Shown: one piece after another, positions 1 through 6,426 of the stretch | How the letters are laid out: every line of letters starts with the position of its first letter | How positions within the stretch are numbered: position 1 is the stretch's first letter | Assembly: GCA_045540975.1 (NCBI GenBank) | Contig: JAZQIE010000054.1 | Coordinates: 1 to 6,648, forward strand | Reading direction: 5' to 3' | DNA length: 6,648 nucleotides | Origin: SIG510 sp045540975 | GTDB lineage: Bacteria; Bacillota; Clostridia; Oscillospirales; JAAYXM01 | Position numbers and translations under genes: made by a program | The notes under the pieces: generated by a model | What the model was told of the DNA's origin: nothing | Databases searched by the model: none | The model's input: only the letters and a program-made list of their open reading frames with translations

Positions 1-1272
1 GCGCGGTGCGAAAACTCGAAGGAGGAACTTCTTTACCGCCGCAATGCCCAGCAAGCGCTCAAACTCGCGTTTTACCGCGCATCCCGTCCCTTCCTCAAAA
101 CTCCGCCCCCGTGGGGCGCAATGACAGGCATCCGCCCCGCAAAACTCGCGGCGCGCCTCTATGCGGAAGGGCATGATGACCGCGCGGTCGACCGCATCTT
201 AAAGGATTCGTATCATGTGGTCGCGCGCCGCCGCAAACTCGCGTGTGAGGTGGCGAAGGCGGGCATGAACATCAAAAGCAGAAACGCAAAAATGGATGCA
301 TCGGTCTATGTCGGTATTCCGTTTTGTGTTTCGCGCTGTAAGTACTGCTCGTTTGTCAGCCACTCCATCGGTCAGGCGGAGCATCTGGTCGAGCCGTATC
401 TGGAGGCGCTTTTTGTGGAGATGGAATCCACGGGCAAAGCCGCAAAAGAGCTTGGCATCACGGTGAAAACCGTCTATGTCGGCGGCGGCACACCCACCGC
501 CCTCCGCGCCGAGCAGCTTGACCGAGTCCTCAGCGGCATTCGTAAGCACTTCGACCTTTCCGCGTGTGTGGAATTCACCGTGGAGGCAGGCCGCCCCGAT
601 ACCATGGACAAAGAAAAACTTGCGGTCATCGCAAAAAACGGCGCCACCCGAATCAGCGTCAATCCGCAAACCATGAACGATGAGGTGCTCGCGCTCATCG
701 GCCGCAACCACACCGCAAAAGACGTTGCGGATATGGTGGCATGTGTGCGGGAGAATACCAACCTCGCCATCAATATGGACCTCATTGCAGGACTTCCGGG
801 TGACTCGCTTGCGAGTTTTCAGGACACCGTGCGAAAAACCCTTGCGCTTCACCCCGAAAACATCACGGTACACACCCTTGCCCTCAAAAAAGCCGCCGCG
901 CTTTGGGCGGAGCGTCTTCCGTCACCGAGTGGGGAAGAGGTGCAGAAAATGGTGGACTTTGCGGCAAACGCGGTGCAGAAGGAAGCCTTCCGCCCCTATT
1001 ACCTCTACCGCCAGAAATATATGTCGGGCAATCTCGAAAACGTCGGCTATTCCAAGGCGGGCTTTGAGGGTCTTTACAACGTCTTCATCATGGAGGAGAT
1101 TCACACCATCCTCTCCCTCGGTGCGGGCGGGGTGAGTAAACTGGTCGCGCCCGAAACGGGCAAACTCACGCGTATTTTCAACCTGAAATACCCGTATGAA
1201 TACAACGGTGACCATGCGCGCCTTGTCGCAAATGCGGACGAAATCCGTGCATTCTACAAGGAGAATTTTTAA
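1..1272 (+). CDS. hemZ: HemZ-type radical SAM protein (coproporphyrinogen dehydrogenase family), 5' end missing
   Basis: The reading frame is open from base 1 to the TAA at 1270-1272 (423 residues in window). The ATG at 121 is not the true start: the family-typical stretch PWG-x2-TGIRP-x-KL begins upstream of it, at bases 109-117 (PWG), and continues across it. The radical SAM 4Fe-4S motif C-x3-C-x2-C is encoded at 325, 337 and 346 (in-window residues 109, 113, 116), followed by a GGGTPT SAM-contact motif near residue 161. The C-terminal signature NLENVGYSKAGFEG and a later LGAGG are typical of HemZ. HemZ proteins are about 490-500 residues from memory, so roughly 70-80 N-terminal residues lie before the window. 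The assigned reaction is oxygen-independent conversion of coproporphyrinogen III to protoporphyrinogen IX in the cytoplasm. The residue two after the third Cys is Phe, not the fourth Cys of true HemN, so the actual substrate in this anaerobe is uncertain. The kinase gene follows 18 bases later, suggesting one operon. Confidence 0.9.
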   Translation, partial: ARCENSKEELLYRRNAQQALKLAFYRASRPFLKTPPPWGAMTGIRPAKLAARLYAEGHDDRAVDRILKDSYHVVARRRKLACEVAKAGMNIKSRNAKMDASVYVGIPFCVSRCKYCSFVSHSIGQAEHLVEPYLEALFVEMESTGKAAKELGITVKTVYVGGGTPTALRAEQLDRVLSGIRKHFDLSACVEFTVEAGRPDTMDKEKLAVIAKNGATRISVNPQTMNDEVLALIGRNHTAKDVADMVACVRENTNLAINMDLIAGLPGDSLASFQDTVRKTLALHPENITVHTLALKKAAALWAERLPSPSGEEVQKMVDFAANAVQKEAFRPYYLYRQKYMSGNLENVGYSKAGFEGLYNVFIMEEIHTILSLGAGGVSKLVAPETGKLTRIFNLKYPYEYNGDHARLVANADEIRAFYKENF

Positions 1273-1290
1273 CGAAACGGAGGGGACTCC

Positions 1291-2220
1291 ATGGCACTCA
1301 ATCTTCGTGAAATCAACCGTCGGGTAAAAGAGGATGTCCGCGGTTTTATTGCCGAATGCGAAGCGGACTATCACCAAAAAATCGACCGTGTCGCGCAAGC
1401 GGTCGCGGCGGATATCAAAACCCGTCGCGTGGTGCTCCTCTCGGGTCCCTCGGGCTCGGGCAAAACCACCTCCGCGCTCAAACTCCGTCTCGCGCTTGAA
1501 ACGCTCGGTGTGGGCAGCCGCCAGATTTCCATGGACGATTATTTCCGCACCGTGAATTTAGAAACCGCGCCGCGCAATGCGGACGGGGATGTGGACTTTG
1601 AATCTCCGCTGTGTTTGGATCTCGACCTTTTAAACGAGCATCTCCAAACCCTCGCCCGCGGTGGGGAAATCCCCATGCCGCGCTTTGACTTCCATGCCCA
1701 GCGCCGTGCGGATGAGCGCACACCGCTCAGACTCCGTCAAAACGAAGTGGTCATTGTGGAGGGCATCCATGCGCTGGGGGATTCGATTGCCGCAAGCACG
1801 GGCGAGTTTGCAACACGTCTGTATGTCAGCGCGCGCTCGAATTTCGAACTGGACGGGGACGAGGTCTTCCGCGGTACATGGACCCGTCTGTGCCGCCGTA
1901 CCGTGCGTGACGAGAAATTCCGCAACACAGATGCGCACACCACCTTCGATTGGTGGTACAACATCCGTAACGGCGAGAAGAAATACATTTCCCCCTTCAA
2001 ATCCCGCGCGGATTTCATCATCAATTCCACCCACCCGTACGAAATCGGGATGCTCAAAGGCTTCCTCCAAAACGCCTTTGTCGGAATCCCGGAAGACGTT
2101 CGCCGCCGCGATGAGATTCTCCTCATCCCAAAGCGCTTCGAACTCTTTGAGACGGTGGAGGAATTCCTTGTCCCGGAAAATTCCCTCCTGCGCGAATTCA
2201 TCGGGGATGCGAATTTTTAG
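1291..2220 (+). CDS. Uridine kinase/phosphoribulokinase-superfamily nucleoside kinase
   Basis: A 309-residue cytoplasmic P-loop kinase. The start is the ATG at 1291, with a GGAGGGG ribosome binding site at 1279-1285, five bases upstream. Walker A is GPSGSGKTT at residues 52-60. A substrate-side MDDYF motif lies at 81-85, in the place of the DSFY-like loop of uridine kinases. The hydrophobic strand ending EGIH (157-160) is Walker B-like. RRTVRD (202-207) resembles the lid-region arginine motif of Udk. Family knowledge suggests ATP-dependent phosphorylation of a nucleoside such as uridine or cytidine, but the exact substrate cannot be read from sequence. Many clostridial relatives are about 550 residues with an N-terminal ThrRS/TGS-like region; here only about 45 helical residues precede the kinase fold. 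It lies 18 bases after hemZ and is probably co-transcribed with it. No strong terminator follows. Confidence 0.85.
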   Translation: MALNLREINRRVKEDVRGFIAECEADYHQKIDRVAQAVAADIKTRRVVLLSGPSGSGKTTSALKLRLALETLGVGSRQISMDDYFRTVNLETAPRNADGDVDFESPLCLDLDLLNEHLQTLARGGEIPMPRFDFHAQRRADERTPLRLRQNEVVIVEGIHALGDSIAASTGEFATRLYVSARSNFELDGDEVFRGTWTRLCRRTVRDEKFRNTDAHTTFDWWYNIRNGEKKYISPFKSRADFIINSTHPYEIGMLKGFLQNAFVGIPEDVRRRDEILLIPKRFELFETVEEFLVPENSLLREFIGDANF

Positions 2221-2228
2221 AGAAATAC

Positions 2229-2257
2229 TTGCATTTATCCGTAAAATATGGCAAACT
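2229..2257 (+). promoter_or_regulatory. Candidate sigma-A-type promoter for the 101-residue gene
   Basis: TTGCAT at 2229-2234 resembles a -35 box. A 17-base AT-rich spacer ending in ATATGG leads to CAAACT at 2252-2257, a weak -10 (3 of 6 matches to TATAAT). The 72-base AT-rich gap in an otherwise GC-rich window favours a promoter here. The same arrangement of TTGCA, spacer and ATATGG recurs at 5550-5578. Other -10 choices exist, such as TAAAAT at 2242-2247, but they have no -35 at proper spacing. This is a pattern-based guess. Confidence 0.35.
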
Positions 2258-2292
2258 AATGTTAGAGAATCAAACGAAAGGCGGTATGCGAC

Positions 2293-2598
2293 ATGAAAGA
2301 AACTTGGAACGAACTGTATCAGAAGATTCGTGAAAAAGCGGTGCTTGCCGGCGAAATGGCGGCAAAGGGCGCAACTGCGGCAGGGCAGAAGGCAAGCGAA
2401 GTCTGGACCTCCTCCAAAAAACGCGTGAAGGTGTTTGAACTCAACACCCAGATTGATATGCTCTACCGTGAAATCGGCAGAATCGCGTATCATGCGCACA
2501 TCGGCGCAGACGTGGATGAGGAAATGATGGAAGCGGCATTTAACGCGGTGGATGAAAAAATGGCGGAAATCGCCGCGCTCAAAGACGACGAAGAATAA
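2293..2598 (+). CDS. Small helical protein of unknown function (101 aa)
   Basis: I do not recognise a named family. The ATG at 2293 is preceded by GAAAGGCGG at 2276-2284, eight bases upstream, which supports this start; the ATG at 2286 is in another frame. There is no signal peptide, long hydrophobic segment or cysteine, so a soluble cytoplasmic or peripheral protein is expected. Residues about 1-45 are Ala/Lys-rich and likely amphipathic helix (GEMAAKGATAAGQKASEV). Residues about 46-70 have heptad-like spacing ending in a YREIGRIAYHAH segment. The tail is acidic (KDDEE). The pattern of an amphipathic N-terminus followed by I-x3-Y-x2-IG-x3-Y is similar, from memory, to small Firmicutes proteins that often carry a C-terminal zinc ribbon, but no CxxC pair is present here. 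A candidate promoter before it and a strong terminator after it suggest it can be expressed alone. The coding call is fairly safe; the function is unknown. Confidence 0.75.
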   Translation: MKETWNELYQKIREKAVLAGEMAAKGATAAGQKASEVWTSSKKRVKVFELNTQIDMLYREIGRIAYHAHIGADVDEEMMEAAFNAVDEKMAEIAALKDDEE

Positions 2599-2600
2599 GC

Positions 2601-2630
2601 AAAACGGAGGCGGTATCGTCTCCGTTTTTT
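2601..2630 (+). terminator. Strong Rho-independent terminator after the 101-residue gene
   Basis: Bases 2601-2612 pair with 2617-2628 to give a 12-bp stem with one G-T wobble (2610 with 2619) and a GTAT tetraloop (2613-2616). The core is ACGGAG/CTCCGT, and a run of six T occupies 2625-2630. It begins two bases after the stop codon. It ends directly against the AAAGGTG ribosome binding site of the deaminase gene, only 13 bases before that gene's ATG, so it may act as an attenuator or partial terminator rather than a clean operon end. Confidence 0.85.
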
Positions 2631-2643
2631 AAAGGTGAATGAT
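2631..2643 (+). promoter_or_regulatory. Ribosome binding site that fixes the deaminase start at 2644
   Basis: AAAGGTG at 2631-2637 is followed by a six-base spacer and ATG at 2644. The in-frame GTG at 2635 lies inside this Shine-Dalgarno element and so cannot be the start. The mazG gene has the same layout (AGGGTG, six bases, ATG). Confidence 0.75.
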
Positions 2644-3942
2644 ATGTACGATTTATTAATCGAGCATGCCACCGTGGTGTGCTGTGACGAAGCGATGCAG
2701 GTGTTCTCCGACACTTGTGTGGGTGTAAAAGACGGAAAAATCGCTTATATCGGGAGCGAGTCCCAAGCGGCAAAGCGGATTTTCAACGCGCGCGGAAAAG
2801 TGCTGATGCCGGGGCTTATCAATACCCATACCCACATCCCCATGACCTTGATGCGCGGTCTGTCCGACGATACCGACCTGCAGGATTGGCTCCATAACCA
2901 CATTTTCCCGACCGAAGACCGTCTGACCGACGAAATCGTGCGCGCAGGTGTGGATTTGGCGCTTCTTGAATTCATCGCAAACGGAACCACCTCGTTTTCC
3001 GACTCTTACTTCTTCTCGCAAACGGTTGCGGATGCGGTAAGCGCAAGCGGAATCAAGGCAAACCTTGCCCGCTCGGTCACCAATTTTGGAAATGAAGTCA
3101 AACTTGATGAGTTTTACAGCACGGTGGAAGCGGTGGAGCTCTATGAAAAATGGCACAAAGCGGACAGCGGCAGAATCTTGATCGATGCCGCCATCCACGC
3201 CGAATATACCACCAGCGAAAGCCTGTGGCGAGAGCTTGGCGCATTTGCGCGCGAGAAAGACCTCATCATGCAGGTGCATCTCTCGGAAACCCGCCGCGAG
3301 CATGAGGAATGTATTGCCAAATACGGCAAAACCCCCGCACGACTCTTCTGTGATGCGGGTGTGTTCGATGCCAAAACCTTAGCCGCCCATTGTGTCTGGA
3401 TGACCGATGAGGATCTGGACATTTTCTCCGAAAAGGGTGTCAGCGTGGCGCATAACCCGATGAGCAACTTAAAACTCGCCTCGGGTGTTGCCCGTGTCCC
3501 CGAACTCCTGCGCCGCGGCATCAATGTGGGCTTGGGTACCGACGGTGTGGCAAGCAACAACAATGCCGACCTCTTTGAAGAATTAAAACTCACCGCAGTC
3601 CTCCACAAAGGCATCAGCGGAGACCCGCGTGCCATCACCGCGGCACAAGCGCTCCGCTGTGCAACCTACGGCGGCGCGGTCGCGCAGGGCAGAGAAGGGG
3701 AATGCGGTGTGATTGCCCTTGGCATGGATGCGGATTTCATCCTGGTGGATTTTGAAGCACCCCACCTCACCCCGTGCCATAACCCCATCTCCAATCTGGT
3801 CTATGCCGCGCGCGGAAGCGATGTGTGTATGACCGTGGTGCGCGGCACCGTCCTCTACGAAAACGGGGAGTTTACCACTTTGGATGCGGAACGCATCCTG
3901 CACGATTTCAAAACCCACGGGTTTGACCCGCTCTTTTCATAA
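2644..3942 (+). CDS. mtaD: 5-methylthioadenosine/S-adenosylhomocysteine deaminase-family amidohydrolase
   Basis: A 432-residue metal-dependent amidohydrolase of full family length. Metal and catalytic residues are visible in order. NTHTH supplies H62 and H64. HAEYT carries H185. VHLSET carries H212 and E215. AHCVWM carries H249. VAHNPMSNLKLASG follows at 268-281. GLGTDGVASNN carries D300. By analogy with Thermotoga TM0936, H62, H64, H212 and D300 should bind the metal, with E215 and H249 in catalysis. The family hydrolytically deaminates the adenine of SAH, MTA, adenosine or 5'-deoxyadenosine to the inosine analogue plus ammonia, in the cytoplasm. Which substrate is preferred here cannot be told from sequence. 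The HAEYT motif has Glu where many members have Pro (HAPYT), which I take to be a clade variant. The start is ATG 2644, not GTG 2635, because of the ribosome binding site. The gene sits 13 bases after a strong terminator, so its transcription must come from readthrough or from a promoter inside the upstream small gene. The flippase gene follows after 53 bases. Confidence 0.88.
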   Translation: MYDLLIEHATVVCCDEAMQVFSDTCVGVKDGKIAYIGSESQAAKRIFNARGKVLMPGLINTHTHIPMTLMRGLSDDTDLQDWLHNHIFPTEDRLTDEIVRAGVDLALLEFIANGTTSFSDSYFFSQTVADAVSASGIKANLARSVTNFGNEVKLDEFYSTVEAVELYEKWHKADSGRILIDAAIHAEYTTSESLWRELGAFAREKDLIMQVHLSETRREHEECIAKYGKTPARLFCDAGVFDAKTLAAHCVWMTDEDLDIFSEKGVSVAHNPMSNLKLASGVARVPELLRRGINVGLGTDGVASNNNADLFEELKLTAVLHKGISGDPRAITAAQALRCATYGGAVAQGREGECGVIALGMDADFILVDFEAPHLTPCHNPISNLVYAARGSDVCMTVVRGTVLYENGEFTTLDAERILHDFKTHGFDPLFS

Positions 3943-3995
3943 GAAACCGAAGGTTTGCATAAGTTCGCAGTAGAAACTGTGAGAGGTGAATCCGT

Positions 3996-5534
3996 ATGCA
4001 AACCCGTCCGAATCTGCTCCGAGGGACTGTGCAGCTCGCGTGCGCGGGGATCTTCGTCAAAGTCATCGGCGCGTGCTTCAAAATCCCACTCGGCGCACTC
4101 TTAAAGCCGGAAGGCACCGCGATTTTTTCGGTCGCGTATAATCTCTATGCCTTTTTATTTGTGCTTGCAACCGCAGGTGTGCCCATCGCGGTGTCAAAAC
4201 TTGTTGCGGAAGCAAAGGCAAACGGCAGGCTCGAAGATGCCGCGGCAATCAAAAAAACCGCCAAACTCCTCTTTGGCGGAGTAGGGCTTTGCGGGAGTCT
4301 CGTGCTCTTTTTCGGTGCGGACCTCTTGTCCCGACTTTTGGGTACACCGTGTGCCTCCGCCGCCATCCGTGCGGTATCCCCCTCGGTCTTTTTGGTCTCG
4401 CTTTTGAGTGTCAACCGCGGTTACTTCCAAGGCTTTGGCGATATGCTCCCCACCGCGGTAAGCGAAATCATCGAGGCGGCGGGAAAACTCGTCCTCGGTC
4501 TCTCCCTTGCGTGGTGGCTTGCCCAAAAGGGCTATCCTGCCTCGTTTCAGGCGGCAGGTGCCATCTTCGGAGTGAGCCTTGGCTGTGTGCTGTCGGCGGT
4601 CTGGTTCCGATTCGTGCGCCGCGGTGTCACCGTACCGCTTGTGCGCCGTGCTTCTTTGGGCACTTGTGTCAAGCCGCTCCTCTCCCAAGTCATCCCAATC
4701 ACACTCTCGGCTTCTGTGGTTGGCTTGTGCAACCTCATCGACAGCGGCGTGATTATGAAAACCCTGCAATCGGTTGGGATGAGCGAGGCGCGCTCTATGT
4801 GGATGTTTGGGACGTATACCTATGCGTCCAATCTCTTCAATCTTCCCAATACGTTAGTCACCGCGCTTGCGGTGAGTCTCATCCCCGCGGTCGCGGGGGA
4901 CCGTGTCCGCGGAACGGCTGCCGACGGGAATGTTGCCGCCGCGCTTGAAGTTGGGCTTCTCATCGCGTGTACGGGTGCGGTGGGGCTCGGTGTGTTGGCG
5001 AAGCCGATTCTCGCGCTGCTCTATGGGAGCGGGGTGGAGGAGGCTGCGGTTTCTCTTGCCGCAAAGCTGCTTGCGATTTTATGCCTCGGGATTCCGCCGC
5101 TTGCACTCACCACCGTAACAAACGCGATTCATCAGGCGAGCGGGCGGGCATCCCTGCCTGCGGTTTCCATGGTGCTCGGCTGTGCGGTGAAGGTGGTCTC
5201 AAACTGCATCCTGCTTCGAAATCCGAGTGTTCGGATTTTGGGTGCTGCGGTCAGCACGGTTTTGTGCTATACTGTCATTGCGGGCATCGGCTGGGTTCTT
5301 CTTCCGAACCGCCCGTCGCTCGCGCAAATCTTGGGGAAATCCGTTGCGGTCGCATTTCCGACCGGCGCGGTCGCAGTCTTTGTCCGTCACCTCAGCGTGG
5401 GTGTCATGAACGAAAAAATTGCGACCCTGCTTGCGGTTTTTTGCGGTGCCGCGTGCTGTTTCACACTTGCTTCATTGGTTGAATTTTCCTTTTTTAAGAA
5501 AAAATATGACGAAAAAAGTGAAAAGTTAGAATAA
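3996..5534 (+). CDS. SpoVB/YabM/MurJ-like polysaccharide or lipid-precursor flippase (MOP superfamily)
   Basis: A 512-residue polytopic membrane protein, full length for the family (about 500-550, usually 14 TM helices). The ATG at 3996 follows AGAGGTG at 3982-3988. The N-terminal signature is typical of the SpoVB branch: K-x-IG-x4-IPLG-x-LL (residues 22-36), then EGTAIFSVAYNLY and GVPIAVSKLVAEA (61-73). A second signature, RGYFQGFGDMLPTAVSEIIE, lies at 141-160. Hydrophobic segments recur to about residue 500, including about 12-34, 41-65, 90-112, 125-145, 155-207, 232-255, 275-300, 316-345, 352-375, 385-405, 412-436, 447-465 and 475-500. LLYGSG at 341-346 is also family-like. The tail is short and charged (KKKYDEKSEK), probably cytosolic. 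The role is likely export of an undecaprenyl-linked precursor of peptidoglycan, spore cortex or polysaccharide. Its position just before mazG and HU matches YabM of the Bacillus spoVT-yabM-yabN region, which favours YabM/SpoVB-like over MurJ itself. The substrate is not determinable here. Confidence 0.85.
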   Translation: MQTRPNLLRGTVQLACAGIFVKVIGACFKIPLGALLKPEGTAIFSVAYNLYAFLFVLATAGVPIAVSKLVAEAKANGRLEDAAAIKKTAKLLFGGVGLCGSLVLFFGADLLSRLLGTPCASAAIRAVSPSVFLVSLLSVNRGYFQGFGDMLPTAVSEIIEAAGKLVLGLSLAWWLAQKGYPASFQAAGAIFGVSLGCVLSAVWFRFVRRGVTVPLVRRASLGTCVKPLLSQVIPITLSASVVGLCNLIDSGVIMKTLQSVGMSEARSMWMFGTYTYASNLFNLPNTLVTALAVSLIPAVAGDRVRGTAADGNVAAALEVGLLIACTGAVGLGVLAKPILALLYGSGVEEAAVSLAAKLLAILCLGIPPLALTTVTNAIHQASGRASLPAVSMVLGCAVKVVSNCILLRNPSVRILGAAVSTVLCYTVIAGIGWVLLPNRPSLAQILGKSVAVAFPTGAVAVFVRHLSVGVMNEKIATLLAVFCGAACCFTLASLVEFSFFKKKYDEKSEKLE

Positions 5535-5549
5535 ATTTCTAAAAAATAC

Positions 5550-5578
5550 TTGCAAAAGGGTGAATTATATGGTAAATT
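5550..5578 (+). promoter_or_regulatory. Promoter-like motif spanning the mazG start codon
   Basis: TTGCAA (5550-5555), a 17-base spacer ending in ATATGG, and TAAATT (5573-5578, 4 of 6 matches to TATAAT) look like a sigma-A promoter. The -35 part overlaps the mazG ribosome binding region, and the -10 lies just after the mazG ATG at 5569. A transcript from it would start near 5585, inside mazG, and could not make full-length MazG. It may be a promoter for downstream genes, a remnant, or chance similarity in AT-rich sequence. Confidence 0.25.
5557..5568 (+). promoter_or_regulatory. Ribosome binding site that fixes the mazG start at 5569
   Basis: AGGGTG at 5557-5562 is followed by six bases (AATTAT) and the ATG at 5569. 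The in-frame GTG at 5560 is part of this Shine-Dalgarno element and is unlikely to be used. The resulting N-terminus, MVNF, matches what I recall of clostridial MazG proteins. Confidence 0.7.
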
Positions 5579-6372
5579 TTATACATAAAGATTGTTACGA
5601 TGTAAACGATTTGGTGCAAATTATGAAATTGCTCCGCTCCGAGGACGGCTGTCCGTGGGACCGTGAGCAAACCCATAAAAGCATCCGCCAGAACTTCATC
5701 GAGGAAACCTACGAAGTCTGCGAGGCGATTGATAACGATGATGTCGCTCTGCTTCGTGAGGAACTCGGAGATGTTCTGTTGCAAGTGGTCTTTCATTCCC
5801 AAATGGAGGAGGAGCGCGGAACCTTCAATCTGCACGATGTTGCGGATGAAATCTGCAAGAAACTCATTCTCCGCCATCCGCACGTGTTCGGTGAAGTAAC
5901 CGCCGATACCTCCGCGGAGGTGCTCGTAAATTGGGATGAAATCAAGCGCAAAAGCAAAGGCCATTCCACCCACACCGCGGCAATGGATTCGGTCGCAAAG
6001 AGTCTCCCCGCACTCATGCGCGCGGAGAAAATCCAGTCCAAAGCCCGTAAGGTCGGCTTCGATTGGGCGGACTTTACCGGTGCGGAGGCAAAGCTTTTAG
6101 AAGAACTCGCCGAGCTCAAAGAAGCGGACGAGGCGCACCGTCTGGAAGAAGCAGGGGATTTCCTCTTCGCGGCGGTCAATGTGGTACGGCTCTTCGGAGT
6201 CAATTCCGAGCTTGCACTTTCCCGCGCGTCCGATAAATTCCTGCGCAGATTCGCGGGTGTGGAGCGCAAAGCGTTGGCACAGGGAAAACGTTTGGAGGAC
6301 ATGACCCTTGCCGAGATGGACAAGCTTTGGGATGAAGTCAAACAGGTCGAAGGTATTGAGGGAGCGAAATAA
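5569..6372 (+). CDS. mazG: MazG nucleoside triphosphate pyrophosphohydrolase
   Basis: A 267-residue cytoplasmic all-alpha NTP pyrophosphohydrolase, about the length of E. coli MazG (263). GCPWDREQTH at residues 27-36 is the family signature. The first MazG domain has the Mg-binding EExxE (E45, E46, E49) and EELGD (E64, E65, D68). A second repeat in the C-terminal half also keeps both acidic motifs: EELAE (178-182) and EEAGD (193-197). KVGFDW at 161-166 is also typical. The enzyme hydrolyses NTPs or dNTPs to NMP and pyrophosphate, cleaning the pool of noncanonical nucleotides or lowering ATP/ppGpp-linked stress signals. B. subtilis YabN at the equivalent locus has an N-terminal tetrapyrrole methylase-like domain fused to MazG; that domain is absent here. 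The gene starts 34 bases after the flippase stop and HU follows after 54 bases, in keeping with one operon. I see no terminator on either side. Confidence 0.93.
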   Translation: MVNFIHKDCYDVNDLVQIMKLLRSEDGCPWDREQTHKSIRQNFIEETYEVCEAIDNDDVALLREELGDVLLQVVFHSQMEEERGTFNLHDVADEICKKLILRHPHVFGEVTADTSAEVLVNWDEIKRKSKGHSTHTAAMDSVAKSLPALMRAEKIQSKARKVGFDWADFTGAEAKLLEELAELKEADEAHRLEEAGDFLFAAVNVVRLFGVNSELALSRASDKFLRRFAGVERKALAQGKRLEDMTLAEMDKLWDEVKQVEGIEGAK

Positions 6373-6426
6373 CGCGAAACTCCGTCAGACTTCAGATACA
6401 GAAAAAACTATTTTAGGAGGTTCATT

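Noticed and set aside
199..873. Long open frame on the - strand opposite hemZ, and similar long - strand frames opposite the kinase, deaminase and mazG
   Set aside because: These are shadows of GC-rich coding sequence. The translations lack recognisable motifs and good ribosome binding sites, while the + strand frames encode clear families.
2195..2218. Possible hairpin plus T run at the end of the kinase gene
   Set aside because: The stem is only AATTC/GAATT with a bulged three-base inner helix, is mostly A-T, and lies within coding sequence whose T run is explained by the final Phe codon and stop. Too weak to call a terminator.
2279..2616. The nine-base word AGGCGGTAT occurs at 2279-2287 (before the small gene) and 2608-2616 (in the terminator)
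   Set aside because: Too short and built from a Shine-Dalgarno-like core. Plausible by chance, with no further flanking similarity.
3944..3956. AAACC-GAA-GGTTT inverted repeat after the deaminase gene
   Set aside because: A five-bp stem without a following T run, within what chance gives in a 53-base gap. There is also a TTGCAT at 3955-3960 but no acceptable -10 at proper spacing.
4289..4948. Alternative + strand open frame inside the flippase gene
   Set aside because: Its Cys/Arg/Pro/His-rich translation looks like an out-of-frame reading, and the flippase frame has well-conserved motifs across the same bases.
5526..5542. TTAGAA/TTCTAA hairpin over the flippase stop codon
   Set aside because: A six-bp, almost all A-T stem followed by A rather than T on the + strand. 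Unlikely to terminate, and mazG starts within 30 bases.
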